A DNA stretch of 64,000 nucleotides, from NCBI GenBank assembly GCA_028284065.1, contig JANQSJ010000011.1, positions 248,001 through 312,000 of the forward strand. Reading direction: 5' to 3'. The stretch comes from Parvularculaceae bacterium. Its GTDB lineage: Bacteria; Pseudomonadota; Alphaproteobacteria; Caulobacterales; Parvularculaceae. The translations under genes were made by a program, and so were the position numbers. Numbering within the stretch: position 1 is the stretch's first letter; every line of letters begins with the position of its first letter. Positions 9,199 through 18,389 of this stretch are shown piece after piece. The notes below the pieces were generated by a model. The model was not told where the DNA came from, did not search any database, and was given only the letters and a program-made list of their open reading frames with translations.

Positions 9199-10227
9199 TC
9201 AGACCAGAACCACAGGCTTCAATAATGCGTCGAGCTCTTCGTAGGACGCAACGAGATCCTCCTCGGCAGGGCGCGGCGGCAGGGCCTTAACCGCGCGCGC
9301 AAACCGCGCTTCGGCTGTTTGCGACAGCGACAGGTCATGGCGCGCCGTCGCGGTTTTCTCCGCCAACGTATAGTTGCAGCACAGCGCGACATCGCATCCC
9401 GCCGCGAGCGCGCGCGCCGCGCGATCGCCGACCTCGCCATCCAGCGCGCCCATCCTCAAGTCGTCCGAAAACAACATTCCTTCAAAGCCGATATCGCCGC
9501 GGATCGTCTCTTCAATGACTTTCGCGGACATGGTCGCCGGTTGGTCAGGATCAAGCGCTTCGTAGACGATGTGCGCGGTCATTCCCAGAAGCTGGTCGTT
9601 CAGCGACCGGAACGGCGCAAAGTCGACGTTGCGCAAATCGTCGATGTTGGCGCACACCCGCGGCAGGTCCGCATGGCTGTCGACGAGCGACCGGCCATGG
9701 CCGGGCAGATGCTTCACCACCGGCAGCGCCCCGCCCTCAATCGATCCTTCCGCCATCGCGCGGCCTAGCTCGGCTATGACGTCCGGGTGTTTTGCGATCG
9801 CCCGATCCCCGATGACGACCGGGTCGGCGTCGATCTGCGGAACGTCAAGCATCGGCACGCAATTGACGTTCACGCCGCGCGTCGCAACCATCCGGCCAAG
9901 AAGAAACCCGGTTAGCCGCGCCGCCTCCCGGGCTTTTTCCGGGTCAAGACGATAAAGCTCGCCAAGCCGCGCCGGGGGGGCGTGGGCGGGGAAGGCCGGC
10001 GGCTTCATGCGCGCCACCCGTCCGCCCTCCTGATCGATCAGGACGAGGACGTCTTCGCGCCCTACCGCATCCTTCAATTCCGACGTCGCCGCATGCGCGG
10101 CGTCGGGCGTCTCGCAATGGTCTGCGAACAGAATGAACCCGACCGGGTCGACGTCGCGGAAGAACGCGCGCTCTTCGCGAGTCGGACGCGGCCCCTCGGT
10201 GTCGAATACAGCCGCGGCGCGCGCCAT
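9199..10227 (-). CDS. nagZ: beta-N-acetylhexosaminidase NagZ (GH3)
   Basis: Cytosolic glycoside hydrolase family 3 enzyme that removes GlcNAc from muropeptides in peptidoglycan recycling. 342 residues, the usual one-domain NagZ length. Seen: LIDQEGGRVARM, the general-acid loop KHLPGHGRSLVDSHADLP, and the nucleophile motif FSDDLRMGAL with Asp255. No signal peptide. It stands 6 bp after the SPOR protein gene. A NamZ-type exo-muramidase, a plausible partner, begins at 63.5 kb. Confidence 0.95.
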   Translation of the reverse strand: MARAAAVFDTEGPRPTREERAFFRDVDPVGFILFADHCETPDAAHAATSELKDAVGREDVLVLIDQEGGRVARMKPPAFPAHAPPARLGELYRLDPEKAREAARLTGFLLGRMVATRGVNVNCVPMLDVPQIDADPVVIGDRAIAKHPDVIAELGRAMAEGSIEGGALPVVKHLPGHGRSLVDSHADLPRVCANIDDLRNVDFAPFRSLNDQLLGMTAHIVYEALDPDQPATMSAKVIEETIRGDIGFEGMLFSDDLRMGALDGEVGDRAARALAAGCDVALCCNYTLAEKTATARHDLSLSQTAEARFARAVKALPPRPAEEDLVASYEELDALLKPVVLV

Positions 10228-10233
10228 CAGTCC

Positions 10234-11106
10234 CTATTTCGCCCGCACCATGCAGCCCTTGCCCTTGGCCTTGAGGCCGGCGCAATAGGCGTCCGCCTCA
10301 GTCTTGGAAGCGAAGGGCCCGACGCGCAGCCGATAGTAGACGTCATCGGCGTTCATCGGCGAAAGGACGTGCGGCGCCTTGCCGTTCACATAGTCGCCGA
10401 GCTCGGCCGCCAGCGCCTCCCAGGCTGCGTCCGCTTCCGCGCGCGAGCGCAGGGCGGCGATCTGAACAAGGTGCGACCCGGTCAGCGGCCCGGCCGATGC
10501 GTCCGCCGAAGCCGCGGACGGCGTGGGCGCAGACGCCGCAGCCGCAACTGACGCCGGCTGCGCGCGCGTCGCGGCGCGGCTGACATCTTCTTCGGCGGCA
10601 GCGGCCGCCTCTTCAACGGACGCCGCGGCGTCGCCCGCCGCCGCAACCGCTTCTTCGGCCTCCGCCTCGGCCGCGCGGGCGAGGGTCTCAATGCGGTCCG
10701 CCACAGCGTCCTCAGCAGCCCCCGCCTCGCCGGCCGCCTGCTCCAGCAGCGGATTCTCCAATGCGGGACGCTCAATCGGCTCTTCCGGCGCTTCGGCGAC
10801 TACGACGGTTTCGTCCGCGGGGGTGTCCGCCTCGCCATAAACTTCGCGCGCCGGCTCCTCGCCTGCCTCATTTGCGGCTTCAAGCTTGACCGGGCTCGGA
10901 TCGGCCGACACCACGGGCGGATCGCCGCGGTCTTGGCCCATCTTCACGCCATGGCTGTAGGCGACCCATACGACGGCGACCATGGCGCCCAGCATGAGCC
11001 CGCCCATGAGCAGGACCATAAGGCCGGAGAAACCCGGCTCGTCGTCCTCATCGTCTTCAATGTCGTCAAACTCATCATAGTCGTCGTCCAACGTCGAAGA
11101 GCTCAT
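10234..11106 (-). CDS. membrane-anchored SPOR-domain protein
   Basis: Inner-membrane protein of 290 residues expected to bind denuded septal peptidoglycan through its SPOR domain. Seen: acidic cytoplasmic N-terminus (~25 residues), one membrane span around 27-48 (LMVLLMGGLMLGAMVAVVWV), a long Ala/Glu-rich low-complexity periplasmic linker (~75-205), and a SPOR repeat at about 207-290 (GSHLVQIAALRSRAEADAAW, YYRLRVGPFASKTEADAYC). The two SPOR halves are intact. It precedes nagZ in the same operon; the combination is usual in alphaproteobacteria. Confidence 0.88.
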   Translation of the reverse strand: MSSSTLDDDYDEFDDIEDDEDDEPGFSGLMVLLMGGLMLGAMVAVVWVAYSHGVKMGQDRGDPPVVSADPSPVKLEAANEAGEEPAREVYGEADTPADETVVVAEAPEEPIERPALENPLLEQAAGEAGAAEDAVADRIETLARAAEAEAEEAVAAAGDAAASVEEAAAAAEEDVSRAATRAQPASVAAAASAPTPSAASADASAGPLTGSHLVQIAALRSRAEADAAWEALAAELGDYVNGKAPHVLSPMNADDVYYRLRVGPFASKTEADAYCAGLKAKGKGCMVRAK

Positions 11107-11288
11107 CTCAATAGTCTCCTTTGGGCAGCCCGGTCTGCGCCGCCCTGTGTGCGCCCTATTTGCGCGACGCGGCGCGGGCGAACGCTCGGCCAGTCATCCC
11201 GTGATGCGCGACTCGCGGCCCGGGCGCAACGCCCCGAAGCCCACTGCGAGGCGCCCTGCGCCTCCTCAGGCCGGATACCCGCGACCAC

Positions 11289-12530
11289 CTATAGAACCGG
11301 CATCGCCGAAAACAGGCGTTCATGCTCGCGGATGGCGTACCGGTCCGTCATGCCCGCAATATAGTCGCATACGACGCGCGCGCGGCCCGCCTCAGGACCG
11401 GCGCCTGAAGCATCGGCGGCTTCCGCGCACGCCGCCGCTTCCCGCCAATGCGTCGGCAAGGTGCCGGGATCGGCGAAAAACTGGCCGAACAGGTCGCCAA
11501 CGATCCGCAGCGCCTGCGCCCGCGCGCGATTGACCTTGTAATGTCGATACATGTTTTTGTGTAGGAAGCGCCTCAATGAGGCGAGCTTTTCCTCTGTTTC
11601 CGGGGAAAACGCCACCAGGGGACGGCCGACCCGCCGCGCCTCGTCGGCGCTTTCGGGCGACGCATCGGCGAGCCGCCTTCGGGTCTCGCCGACGACGTCG
11701 TCGATGAGCCGCCCGATCAGCTCCGATACCGCCTCGGCGATGACGACGTCGCGCGGCGCATCCGGATAGCGCGCCTCGACGGCCTTGAGGGCGCCGCCCA
11801 CGAGCGGCTGCTCGCGCGCTTCCTCAAAGGAAAAGAGCCCAGCGCGCAGACCGTCGTCCACGTCGTGGTTGTTGTAGGCGATGTCGTCGGCGATGGCGGC
11901 GACCTGGGATTCCACCGACCCGCGGCGGTCGAGCAGTAAATCCTGTTTTTCCGCGTATTCGGCGATCGCCTCCGGATAGGTCGACGGATCGGCTCCGATG
12001 AGCGCTTCGGAGTGCTTAACGACGCCTTCCAGCGCCTCCCAGGTGAGATTGAGCCCCTCGAACGCGGCATGCCGGCGCTCCAGCTTGGTGAGCAGACGTA
12101 AGGAGTGGGCGTTATGGTCAAAGCCCCCATGCGGCGCCATCGCCTCCTGCAAGGCGTCCTCGCCCACATGGCCGAAGGGCGGGTGGCCAAGGTCGTGCGC
12201 GAGGGCGACGCATTCGGCGAGGTCCTCGTCGAGCCGCAGCGTGCGCGCGATCGACCGCGAAATCTGCGCCGCCTCGAGGGTGTGGGTCAGACGCGTCCTG
12301 AAATAGTCGCCCTCATGGTAGATAAAGACCTGGGTCTTATGCTTCAGCCGCCGGAACGCGACGGCGTGAATCACCCGGTCGCGGTCGCGCTGAAAGGATG
12401 TGCGGGTGGCGCTCTCCGGCTCGGGGTGGAGCCGGCCGCGGGTCGCCTCCGCGCGGGCGGCGTAGGGCGCAAGCGGCGCCGGGAACGCCAGCGGGGCCCC
12501 GCCGGCAAGGCTGTCATGTGGATCGCTCAT
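11289..12530 (-). CDS. dgt: deoxyguanosinetriphosphate triphosphohydrolase-like HD protein
   Basis: HD-domain dNTP triphosphohydrolase of the Dgt type-2 family, 413 residues, releasing triphosphate from dNTPs. Seen: R-x8-K substrate region (RDRDRVIHAVAFRRLKHKTQ), FRTRLTHTLEAAQ with metal ligand His83, AHDLGHPPFGH with His112-Asp113, and IADDIAYNNHDVDDG with the final Asp. An AAAGGAGG ribosome site precedes the ATG. It is divergent from erpA across 196 bp that must hold both promoters. The 182-bp gap downstream, where argS is often found in relatives, holds no gene. Confidence 0.94.
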   Translation of the reverse strand: MSDPHDSLAGGAPLAFPAPLAPYAARAEATRGRLHPEPESATRTSFQRDRDRVIHAVAFRRLKHKTQVFIYHEGDYFRTRLTHTLEAAQISRSIARTLRLDEDLAECVALAHDLGHPPFGHVGEDALQEAMAPHGGFDHNAHSLRLLTKLERRHAAFEGLNLTWEALEGVVKHSEALIGADPSTYPEAIAEYAEKQDLLLDRRGSVESQVAAIADDIAYNNHDVDDGLRAGLFSFEEAREQPLVGGALKAVEARYPDAPRDVVIAEAVSELIGRLIDDVVGETRRRLADASPESADEARRVGRPLVAFSPETEEKLASLRRFLHKNMYRHYKVNRARAQALRIVGDLFGQFFADPGTLPTHWREAAACAEAADASGAGPEAGRARVVCDYIAGMTDRYAIREHERLFSAMPVL

Positions 12531-12726
12531 GAGCCGCCGCCTCCTTTCCGGCCGCCTATCGGCCGGCCAATAGCTGCGCGAGTCATCATAAAAGGCTCTT
12601 TGCGGCGTTCGATAAGTTTTTCAAAAATGCCGCTATTGAGGACCCAGCCTGCCGACGAAAGCCTTGCGAAACAGGGCGTTCCGCCTATTTGATAGGGCTC
12701 GAAGAGCGTTCGATGGAGTACGCGCC

Positions 12727-13104
12727 ATGACCTCAACCGAAGCGACGGCTGACGCGCCGGCCACCGGCCCCGTGGAGAATGCGGGAATCACCCTCTCCGC
12801 CCGGGCGGCGAAGCAGATCGGCCAAATCCTCGCCGGCGAACCGGCGGGATCGATGCTGCGAGTCGCGGTGAATGGCGGCGGGTGCTCCGGCTTCCAGTAC
12901 GACTTCGAGATTGTAGACGCGCGCGGCGACGACGACTTCGCCATCGAGCGGGACGGCGTCACCGTCCTCGTCGACCAGATTTCCGCCGAATACATGCCGG
13001 GCGCTGAAATCGACTACGCCGACGAACTGATCGGCGCCTCTTTCAAGATCAACAACCCGGTGGCCACCGCAAGCTGCGGCTGCGGGACGAGCTTCTCGGT
13101 TTAG
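12727..13104 (+). CDS. erpA: iron-sulfur cluster insertion protein, ErpA/IscA (HesB) family
   Basis: A-type carrier that delivers Fe-S clusters to apo-proteins, 125 residues. The three ligand cysteines are present: Cys53 in GGGCSGFQY, and Cys117 and Cys119 in ASCGCGTSFSV at the C-terminus. An earlier in-frame Met at 12664 is rejected, because the ATG at 12727 has GGAG at 8 bases and starts the usual short leader. A weak promoter-like pair TTGCGA (12664) and TATTTG (12686) with 16-bp spacing lies upstream. It is divergent from dgt and 9 bp before proA. Confidence 0.93.
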   Translation: MTSTEATADAPATGPVENAGITLSARAAKQIGQILAGEPAGSMLRVAVNGGGCSGFQYDFEIVDARGDDDFAIERDGVTVLVDQISAEYMPGAEIDYADELIGASFKINNPVATASCGCGTSFSV

Positions 13105-13113
13105 GCGACAAAA

Positions 13114-14379
13114 ATGGCGGCGCCGACAGACGATGCGGCGGCGTTAATCCACGCGCTTGGGCGCCGGGCGAAGGACGCGTCGCGTCGCCTCGCAGCGGCT
13201 GCAACCGACAATAAGAATGAGGCCCTGCGCGCCGCCGCCGCGAGCCTGCGCGATGCGCGCGGCGAAATCCTCGCCGGGAACGCAAGCGACGTCGAACGCG
13301 CCCGCGCGGACGGCAAGACCGACGCCTTTATCGATCGCCTTCGGCTGACGGACGGGCGCATCGAGGCGATGGCGGCGGGCGTAGAGGCGGTGGCGGCCCT
13401 GCCGGATCCGGTGGGGCGGATCCTCCACGAAACGACGCGTCCGAACGGCCTTGAGATTTCGCGCGTCGCCTGCCCGATCGGCGTCATCGGCATGGTCTAT
13501 GAGTCGCGGCCGAATGTGGGCGCGGACGCCGGCGCGCTTTGCGTCAAGTCCGGCAATGCGGCCATCCTGCGCGGCGGGTCGGACAGCGCCGCCTCTTCGC
13601 GCGCCATTATCGGCTGCATGCGCGAGGGCCTTCGCGCGGCCGGCCTGCCCGTAGACGCCATTCAATATGTCGACACGACCGACCGCGCGGCGGTATCGGC
13701 GCTTTTGCGGTGCACGGAATATATCGATCTCGTTATCCCACGCGGCGGCAAGACCCTTGTTGAGCTTGTGCGTGACGCCGCCCGCGTGCCGACGCTCCTG
13801 CACCTTGACGGCAACTGCCACACCTATGTCCACGGCGACGCGGAAATTGAGAAGGCGGCGCGGATCGTCGAGAACGCCAAGCTGCGCCGGACGGGCGTGT
13901 GCGGCGCCACTGAAAGCGTCGTCATCGACAAGAGCATCGCGCCCGCCGCCCTGCCCGCCATCCTCGACCGGCTCGACGGCTGCGAGGCGCGCGGCGACGA
14001 AACGGCGCAACAGATCGACGCCCGCGTTTTACCCGCCGTCGCCGCCGATTGGGATACGGAGTATCTTGACGCCATCCTTTCTGTGAAGATTGTCGACAAC
14101 CTAGACGCCGCGCTCGCCTTCGTCGCGGCGCATTCCTCCGCCCACACCGACGCCATCGTCACCGAGAACGCAGAGGCGGCCGAGCGGTTCCTCAACGAAA
14201 TCGACAGCGCCATCGTCGTGCATAACGCTTCGACGCAGTTCGCAGATGGCGGCGAATTCGGCATGGGCGCGGAGATCGGCATCGCCACCGGCAAAATGCA
14301 CGCCCGCGGCCCCGTCGGCCTCGAGCAGCTGACGACATTCAAGTATCAGGTGCGCGGGACTGGGCAGACAAGGGCGTAA
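13114..14379 (+). CDS. proA: gamma-glutamyl phosphate reductase
   Basis: NADPH-dependent reduction of gamma-glutamyl phosphate to glutamate semialdehyde, the second step of proline synthesis; an aldehyde dehydrogenase-fold protein of 421 residues. Seen: [26 protein letters not shown]-like segment ([14 protein letters not shown]), [11 protein letters not shown], and the catalytic cysteine motif [11 protein letters not shown] with Cys263. It starts 9 bp after erpA, so the two are probably cotranscribed. The partner proB is not in the window. Confidence 0.96.
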   Translation: MAAPTDDAAALIHALGRRAKDASRRLAAAATDNKNEALRAAAASLRDARGEILAGNASDVERARADGKTDAFIDRLRLTDGRIEAMAAGVEAVAALPDPVGRILHETTRPNGLEISRVACPIGVIGMVYESRPNVGADAGALCVKSGNAAILRGGSDSAASSRAIIGCMREGLRAAGLPVDAIQYVDTTDRAAVSALLRCTEYIDLVIPRGGKTLVELVRDAARVPTLLHLDGNCHTYVHGDAEIEKAARIVENAKLRRTGVCGATESVVIDKSIAPAALPAILDRLDGCEARGDETAQQIDARVLPAVAADWDTEYLDAILSVKIVDNLDAALAFVAAHSSAHTDAIVTENAEAAERFLNEIDSAIVVHNASTQFADGGEFGMGAEIGIATGKMHARGPVGLEQLTTFKYQVRGTGQTRA

Positions 14380-14583
14380 GCGGCCTCTCGGCGATTGCGT
14401 GTTTTCCGCCCAAGAACAACGCTCTCCATCATCCGACCCGCCAGGCGATACACCCAAGCACCAAGCGAGCCGTGCAGCCTTTCGCTCTGCGCCCCATGTG
14501 CTATCACTGACATCGTTGTCGTCGCGAAGGACGCCCAGTCCTGCGACTTGCAGAATTAGATCACATACGCTTGGGGTGCGGGT

Positions 14584-16887
14584 ATGCGGTTTCTTCTGAT
14601 CCTCATTATTGTCGGCGGGGCGCTGATCGGGTTGAGCTACTGTTCCGTCGTATCCGAACATTCTGTTCTGACGCAGATTGAAACCTCAATCGCCAGCCCC
14701 GAAGAAATTCGCGTTCCGCGCGCCGCTGAGGCCGACGACACCGGCGCGCCAACGACGGAAAACGATGACGACGACGATCAGCAGAGCGGCGGGCTTTTCA
14801 GGTTTGGCGCGCGCAATAATGACGTTGCCGCCTTTGACATCGCAGGCGACGCCGATGAAATCGGCTTCAACTGTCCTTTCGGCATTGAATCAGTCGGCTC
14901 GGATCGCGTTGCGATAATTGATCCAAGCGCCGATCGCGTCCTCCTCTACTCGCTCGCTGACGATAAGATAACTTCAATTGAGCAGCTGAATAGGCCGGAG
15001 GGCTTTGATGTCATCGCGGCCGCCGCCGATCAAGACGATCTCTACATCGGGGAACGAAGCCTGACAGGGCGCGGCGACATACTCAGACGTTTTTCGCTCG
15101 GCGGCGCGGGCGTTCAAGATATCCCGGCCTCGGACGTTTACCAGCTGCCCGACCGTGTCATCGAACACTTGAAGGCGCGCGGATATGCGCCTCCGGCGGA
15201 CGCTCAAGCAGCCGAAAACGAGGATGGCGGAATTATCGTCCGTACCCAGCCGGATTCAGGATCAGTTTCGGCTGTCGGCTCCGACGGGAATGTCGCGCAG
15301 GTTGACTACGAGGTCACGGACGACCGCTTTCTTCAACTTACGCGCCAGCTGCCGTCTGGCGAAGCAGCCGAAGTGATTGTCCATGCGCGCCGGCCCATAG
15401 CATTCGTACGGCTCGCCCAAATAAATCAGAATGGCGACATCTATCTGTCCATGACGGAAGAACTTCGCAGGGTGAAGGCCTACCGTTCCGACGAGACCAT
15501 CATAAAAGTGCCCGCCAACGCCGATGAAGAAGTAGCGCTCTTCTACGTTCCTCGCTCTCGGGTTTGCACGCCTCGCCAAAACACGACCATCACGCCCGAT
15601 GGAGACGTGATTTCCATTTTTGTGCGCCGAAACGACGTGTCGCTGGTCAAGTTGCGGCCAAAGAGCCAGTGGCATTGGCGGATTAGGACAGCACGCGACA
15701 CTACTGGCGTCGTTCTTATGGAGCAGTTTCGCAACAAACCTAAACCTGTGGACCTCGACGCAGCGAAGTACCCTGATTTCGCCGAAATGCTGCCGGACAG
15801 GCCGCCCCTGCCCGGCAAAGAAGAAGATGCCGCCGCCAACGAGGAAGACGAAGCCGCTAGCGAAGATGACGTCGCCGCAGGCGAAGAAGAGCCCGCCCCT
15901 TCGGCTGCCGAGCCTGAAGAAGACGAGGCGCCTTCGGCGGAAGAAGCTTCAGCTGCGGACGAGCCTGACGCCAATACGCCGGCGACAGACGACGCGGACG
16001 GAACGGATGCCGACGAACCATCACCCGAAGACGTTCAGGGCGAAGCGACAGCAGAGCCATCGCCCGAAGAAACCGAGCTTGAGGAGGCAATAGAACAATC
16101 GCCAAGCGCGCCCGATCAAACAGGAGAGTACGCGGCGGCTCTGGAACGGGCTTTCGTCCGCGTCTCCGCCGGCGAAGCGATTGACCGGCGATCCGTCGTT
16201 CGAAACGCCTGCATGTACCTCAATCTCAAATACAAACTGGGGCGGGAGAATTACGAACCGGAGACGGACTTTCACTACGGCGAACAGTCGACCGTAACGA
16301 ACGCGTGCGCATCGCGCGGCAACCACAATCTTGCCTTCTGGAGCCGGCCGAGCCGGCTTTCCGGCCGGGTTGAGGAGGAAATTTCCGGCGCGCCCTATGT
16401 CTGGGCCGGCAGCGATTGGCCGTGGCAGTTTGTGAACAAAATAGCCGCCGGGCGTCCGGCTGGCGATGTTTGCACCAAGGTCATTATCTACGATGCGAAA
16501 TCCGCGGTGAATTCCATCTACGCGGCGGGCGTTGATTGTTCGGGTTTCGTGTCCCGCGCGTGGGGCGGCGCCGCGCGATACACAACGCGGAGCATTCCCG
16601 GCGCATCTTCAGAGATTTCCTTTGAAGACCTGCAACCGGGCGACGTCCTGAACAAAGCCGGCAACCATGTCGTCATGTTTCTTTTCTGGCGCGGTCCAGG
16701 CGAGATGGAGGTTATTGAAGCGACGACAAATAGAGCCTGCGGCGGGGTCTGCGCGCGCACGCGTAAAGCCGAGGAATTCCAAGGTTACCAAGCCTATCGC
16801 CCTAATCACATTGAGGAAGGCGGCGCTCTAACGGCCGCTGAAGTCCAGGAGATCTGCCAGAACGCCACGGTGGCGGCATATGAGTAA
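14584..16887 (+). CDS. membrane-anchored beta-propeller-like protein with NlpC/P60-type C-terminal domain
   Basis: 767-residue envelope protein I do not recognise as a named family. Seen in order: an N-terminal membrane anchor or signal (FLLILIIVGGALIGLSYCS); a Gly/Asp-rich region at about 80-395 with repeating short-strand motifs (RVAIIDPSADRVLLYSL, GDIYLSMTEELRRVKAY, PDGDVISIFVRR) that suggest a beta-propeller; an Asp/Glu/Ala/Pro-rich linker at ~400-515; and a C-terminal domain with GVDCSGFVSRAWGG (Cys652) and GNHVVMFLFW (His695), the catalytic pair of NlpC/P60 cysteine peptidases. Likely a periplasmic cell-wall or cross-link hydrolase with a sensing or docking propeller. Propeller assignment is inference; the NlpC/P60 call is moderately sure. 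Confidence 0.7.
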   Translation: MRFLLILIIVGGALIGLSYCSVVSEHSVLTQIETSIASPEEIRVPRAAEADDTGAPTTENDDDDDQQSGGLFRFGARNNDVAAFDIAGDADEIGFNCPFGIESVGSDRVAIIDPSADRVLLYSLADDKITSIEQLNRPEGFDVIAAAADQDDLYIGERSLTGRGDILRRFSLGGAGVQDIPASDVYQLPDRVIEHLKARGYAPPADAQAAENEDGGIIVRTQPDSGSVSAVGSDGNVAQVDYEVTDDRFLQLTRQLPSGEAAEVIVHARRPIAFVRLAQINQNGDIYLSMTEELRRVKAYRSDETIIKVPANADEEVALFYVPRSRVCTPRQNTTITPDGDVISIFVRRNDVSLVKLRPKSQWHWRIRTARDTTGVVLMEQFRNKPKPVDLDAAKYPDFAEMLPDRPPLPGKEEDAAANEEDEAASEDDVAAGEEEPAPSAAEPEEDEAPSAEEASAADEPDANTPATDDADGTDADEPSPEDVQGEATAEPSPEETELEEAIEQSPSAPDQTGEYAAALERAFVRVSAGEAIDRRSVVRNACMYLNLKYKLGRENYEPETDFHYGEQSTVTNACASRGNHNLAFWSRPSRLSGRVEEEISGAPYVWAGSDWPWQFVNKIAAGRPAGDVCTKVIIYDAKSAVNSIYAAGVDCSGFVSRAWGGAARYTTRSIPGASSEISFEDLQPGDVLNKAGNHVVMFLFWRGPGEMEVIEATTNRACGGVCARTRKAEEFQGYQAYRPNHIEEGGALTAAEVQEICQNATVAAYE

Positions 16888-17067
16888 CCCGGCAGGCGCC
16901 GCCCGCGATAGCTAAGAAGCGCAAGAGTCGAGGCCGCCGTCGCCCAAGACAATCTGCGCTATTCGGAGATGCCTAGCTGTAGGGTGGAAGTTTTTGAATA
17001 TTGCGTGGACCAATCATTCGCCGCGCCTGTCCGTTTAGTCGTTCGTCCGGGCGCACCTGAAACCCAT

Positions 17068-18267
17068 TCAATCTCGAAATGCGATCCACGCATCTCTCAG
17101 CGCAGCTATCACATCATCTGCGGATTGCGCGCGGTCGTTGGTAATGGCAACGATGATGACTTCATCTCGAGGAAAATAGAGCATCATCGACGCAAAGCCG
17201 GTCGACGCCCCTGAATGTCCGTATGCGGTGATATTTCGGGATGGAATATGAAACGCCATGACGCCGCGACCATATGCCAATCCACCAGGACTGACCAGGT
17301 CGTATGCAGGACTGAACATGCCGTCGCGTTCATCAAATGAAACAAGTTCTCCGCTGACAACTGCGCGCCAGAAAATCGCCATGTCGAGCGGCGTCGACGC
17401 CAGCGCGCCCGCTGACGTCGTGCTGCTGTAGTAATCAAAGTCCCCAAGCGCCTCGCCTTCATGAAAGGCCGCCGCGACACGACTGTCTTTTCTTCCCTTA
17501 CTGGGCATGAAGGTGTCTTCCAACTCAAGAGGGATCAAAATCTGGTCTCGGAGGTAGGCGGCGTACGTTTCGCCCGAAACCTGCTCGATGATCTTTCCGA
17601 GAAGGACGTACCCGATGTTTGAGTATTCAGCATCTGCGCCTGGACAAAAAGATGGGGCGCTGCTTTCGAGAGCCGCCAAGGAATCCTTAAACGGAGGATA
17701 TATCGTATTCTCTCTTGGTGGGTCTTTTGTTATCAGGCCTGATTGATGTCGCAGCAGATGATCAACCGTAATCAGCTCAGCGTTGGGCAAGTCAGGATAA
17801 AATTCCGCTAACTTCGTATCAAGCGACAGGTACCCGTCGGATATGGCTTTGTGCGCCAGAACAGATGTAACTGACTTTGTCAGCGATGCGACTTGCAGTG
17901 ATTTATCAGGTTCGATTCCCTGACTTCCCGTCCAAAATGAACCGTCCGCGGCAATCACGGCGGCGCTGGCGCCAGCTTTTCCGTCTAACTCCCGCTTCAG
18001 CGCCGCATCGAATGCGCTTGCAAGATCTGCATCGATTGATTTGGACCCATGGGCGGCGAAGACCTTCTCGCGACTCGGCAGCGGGATTTCACGGACAGGA
18101 CTCCCGGACCAAAGCTGGTCTTGTCGGCAGTCGCCCGACCGGTCGCCAGGCGCCGCGGCCATGACGCGATCGCCAATCGAAACAGAGCTCTCGGCTTGGC
18201 GTCCAAAGGATAAAACCAGGACGATTATCAGTATATTGATAAGCTGGCGAGTGACGCGGGCGCCCAT
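17068..18267 (-). CDS. serine hydrolase, class C beta-lactamase/penicillin-binding-protein family
   Basis: Exported 399-residue serine hydrolase of the beta-lactamase class C superfamily, which covers DD-peptidases, esterases and AmpC. Seen: N-terminal hydrophobic signal (INILIIVLVLSFG); SxxK at Ser128-Leu-Thr-Lys131; YxN at Tyr215-Ser-Asn217; and HxG at His351-Ser-Gly, the KTG equivalent. All three active-site elements are intact. HxG instead of KTG fits an esterase or D-aminopeptidase better than a true beta-lactamase. The gene is visibly poorer in GC than its neighbours, which may mean recent acquisition. It converges with the NlpC/P60 protein gene. Confidence 0.87.
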   Translation of the reverse strand: MGARVTRQLINILIIVLVLSFGRQAESSVSIGDRVMAAAPGDRSGDCRQDQLWSGSPVREIPLPSREKVFAAHGSKSIDADLASAFDAALKRELDGKAGASAAVIAADGSFWTGSQGIEPDKSLQVASLTKSVTSVLAHKAISDGYLSLDTKLAEFYPDLPNAELITVDHLLRHQSGLITKDPPRENTIYPPFKDSLAALESSAPSFCPGADAEYSNIGYVLLGKIIEQVSGETYAAYLRDQILIPLELEDTFMPSKGRKDSRVAAAFHEGEALGDFDYYSSTTSAGALASTPLDMAIFWRAVVSGELVSFDERDGMFSPAYDLVSPGGLAYGRGVMAFHIPSRNITAYGHSGASTGFASMMLYFPRDEVIIVAITNDRAQSADDVIAALRDAWIAFRD

Positions 18268-18389
18268 ATAATTGCTCCTTCGTCAGGACCACACCACGGT
18301 AAAGCGTAGTCGACGGCGGAACAAGATTCGCACATTCCCGAGAACGCCTCATTGCGGCGTCGCCGCATGGTCGGCGCTCTGGCGTTCCC

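Noticed and set aside
11103-11288. 61-codon GTG-start frame between dgt and the SPOR protein gene, a possible argS remnant
   Set aside because: Ala/Arg/Gly-rich composition like antisense or shadow frames, no domain trace of arginyl-tRNA synthetase and no ribosome site.
17068-18267. True class C beta-lactamase (AmpC)
   Set aside because: Third motif is HSG rather than KTG, and the architecture fits the broad esterase/DD-peptidase group as well.
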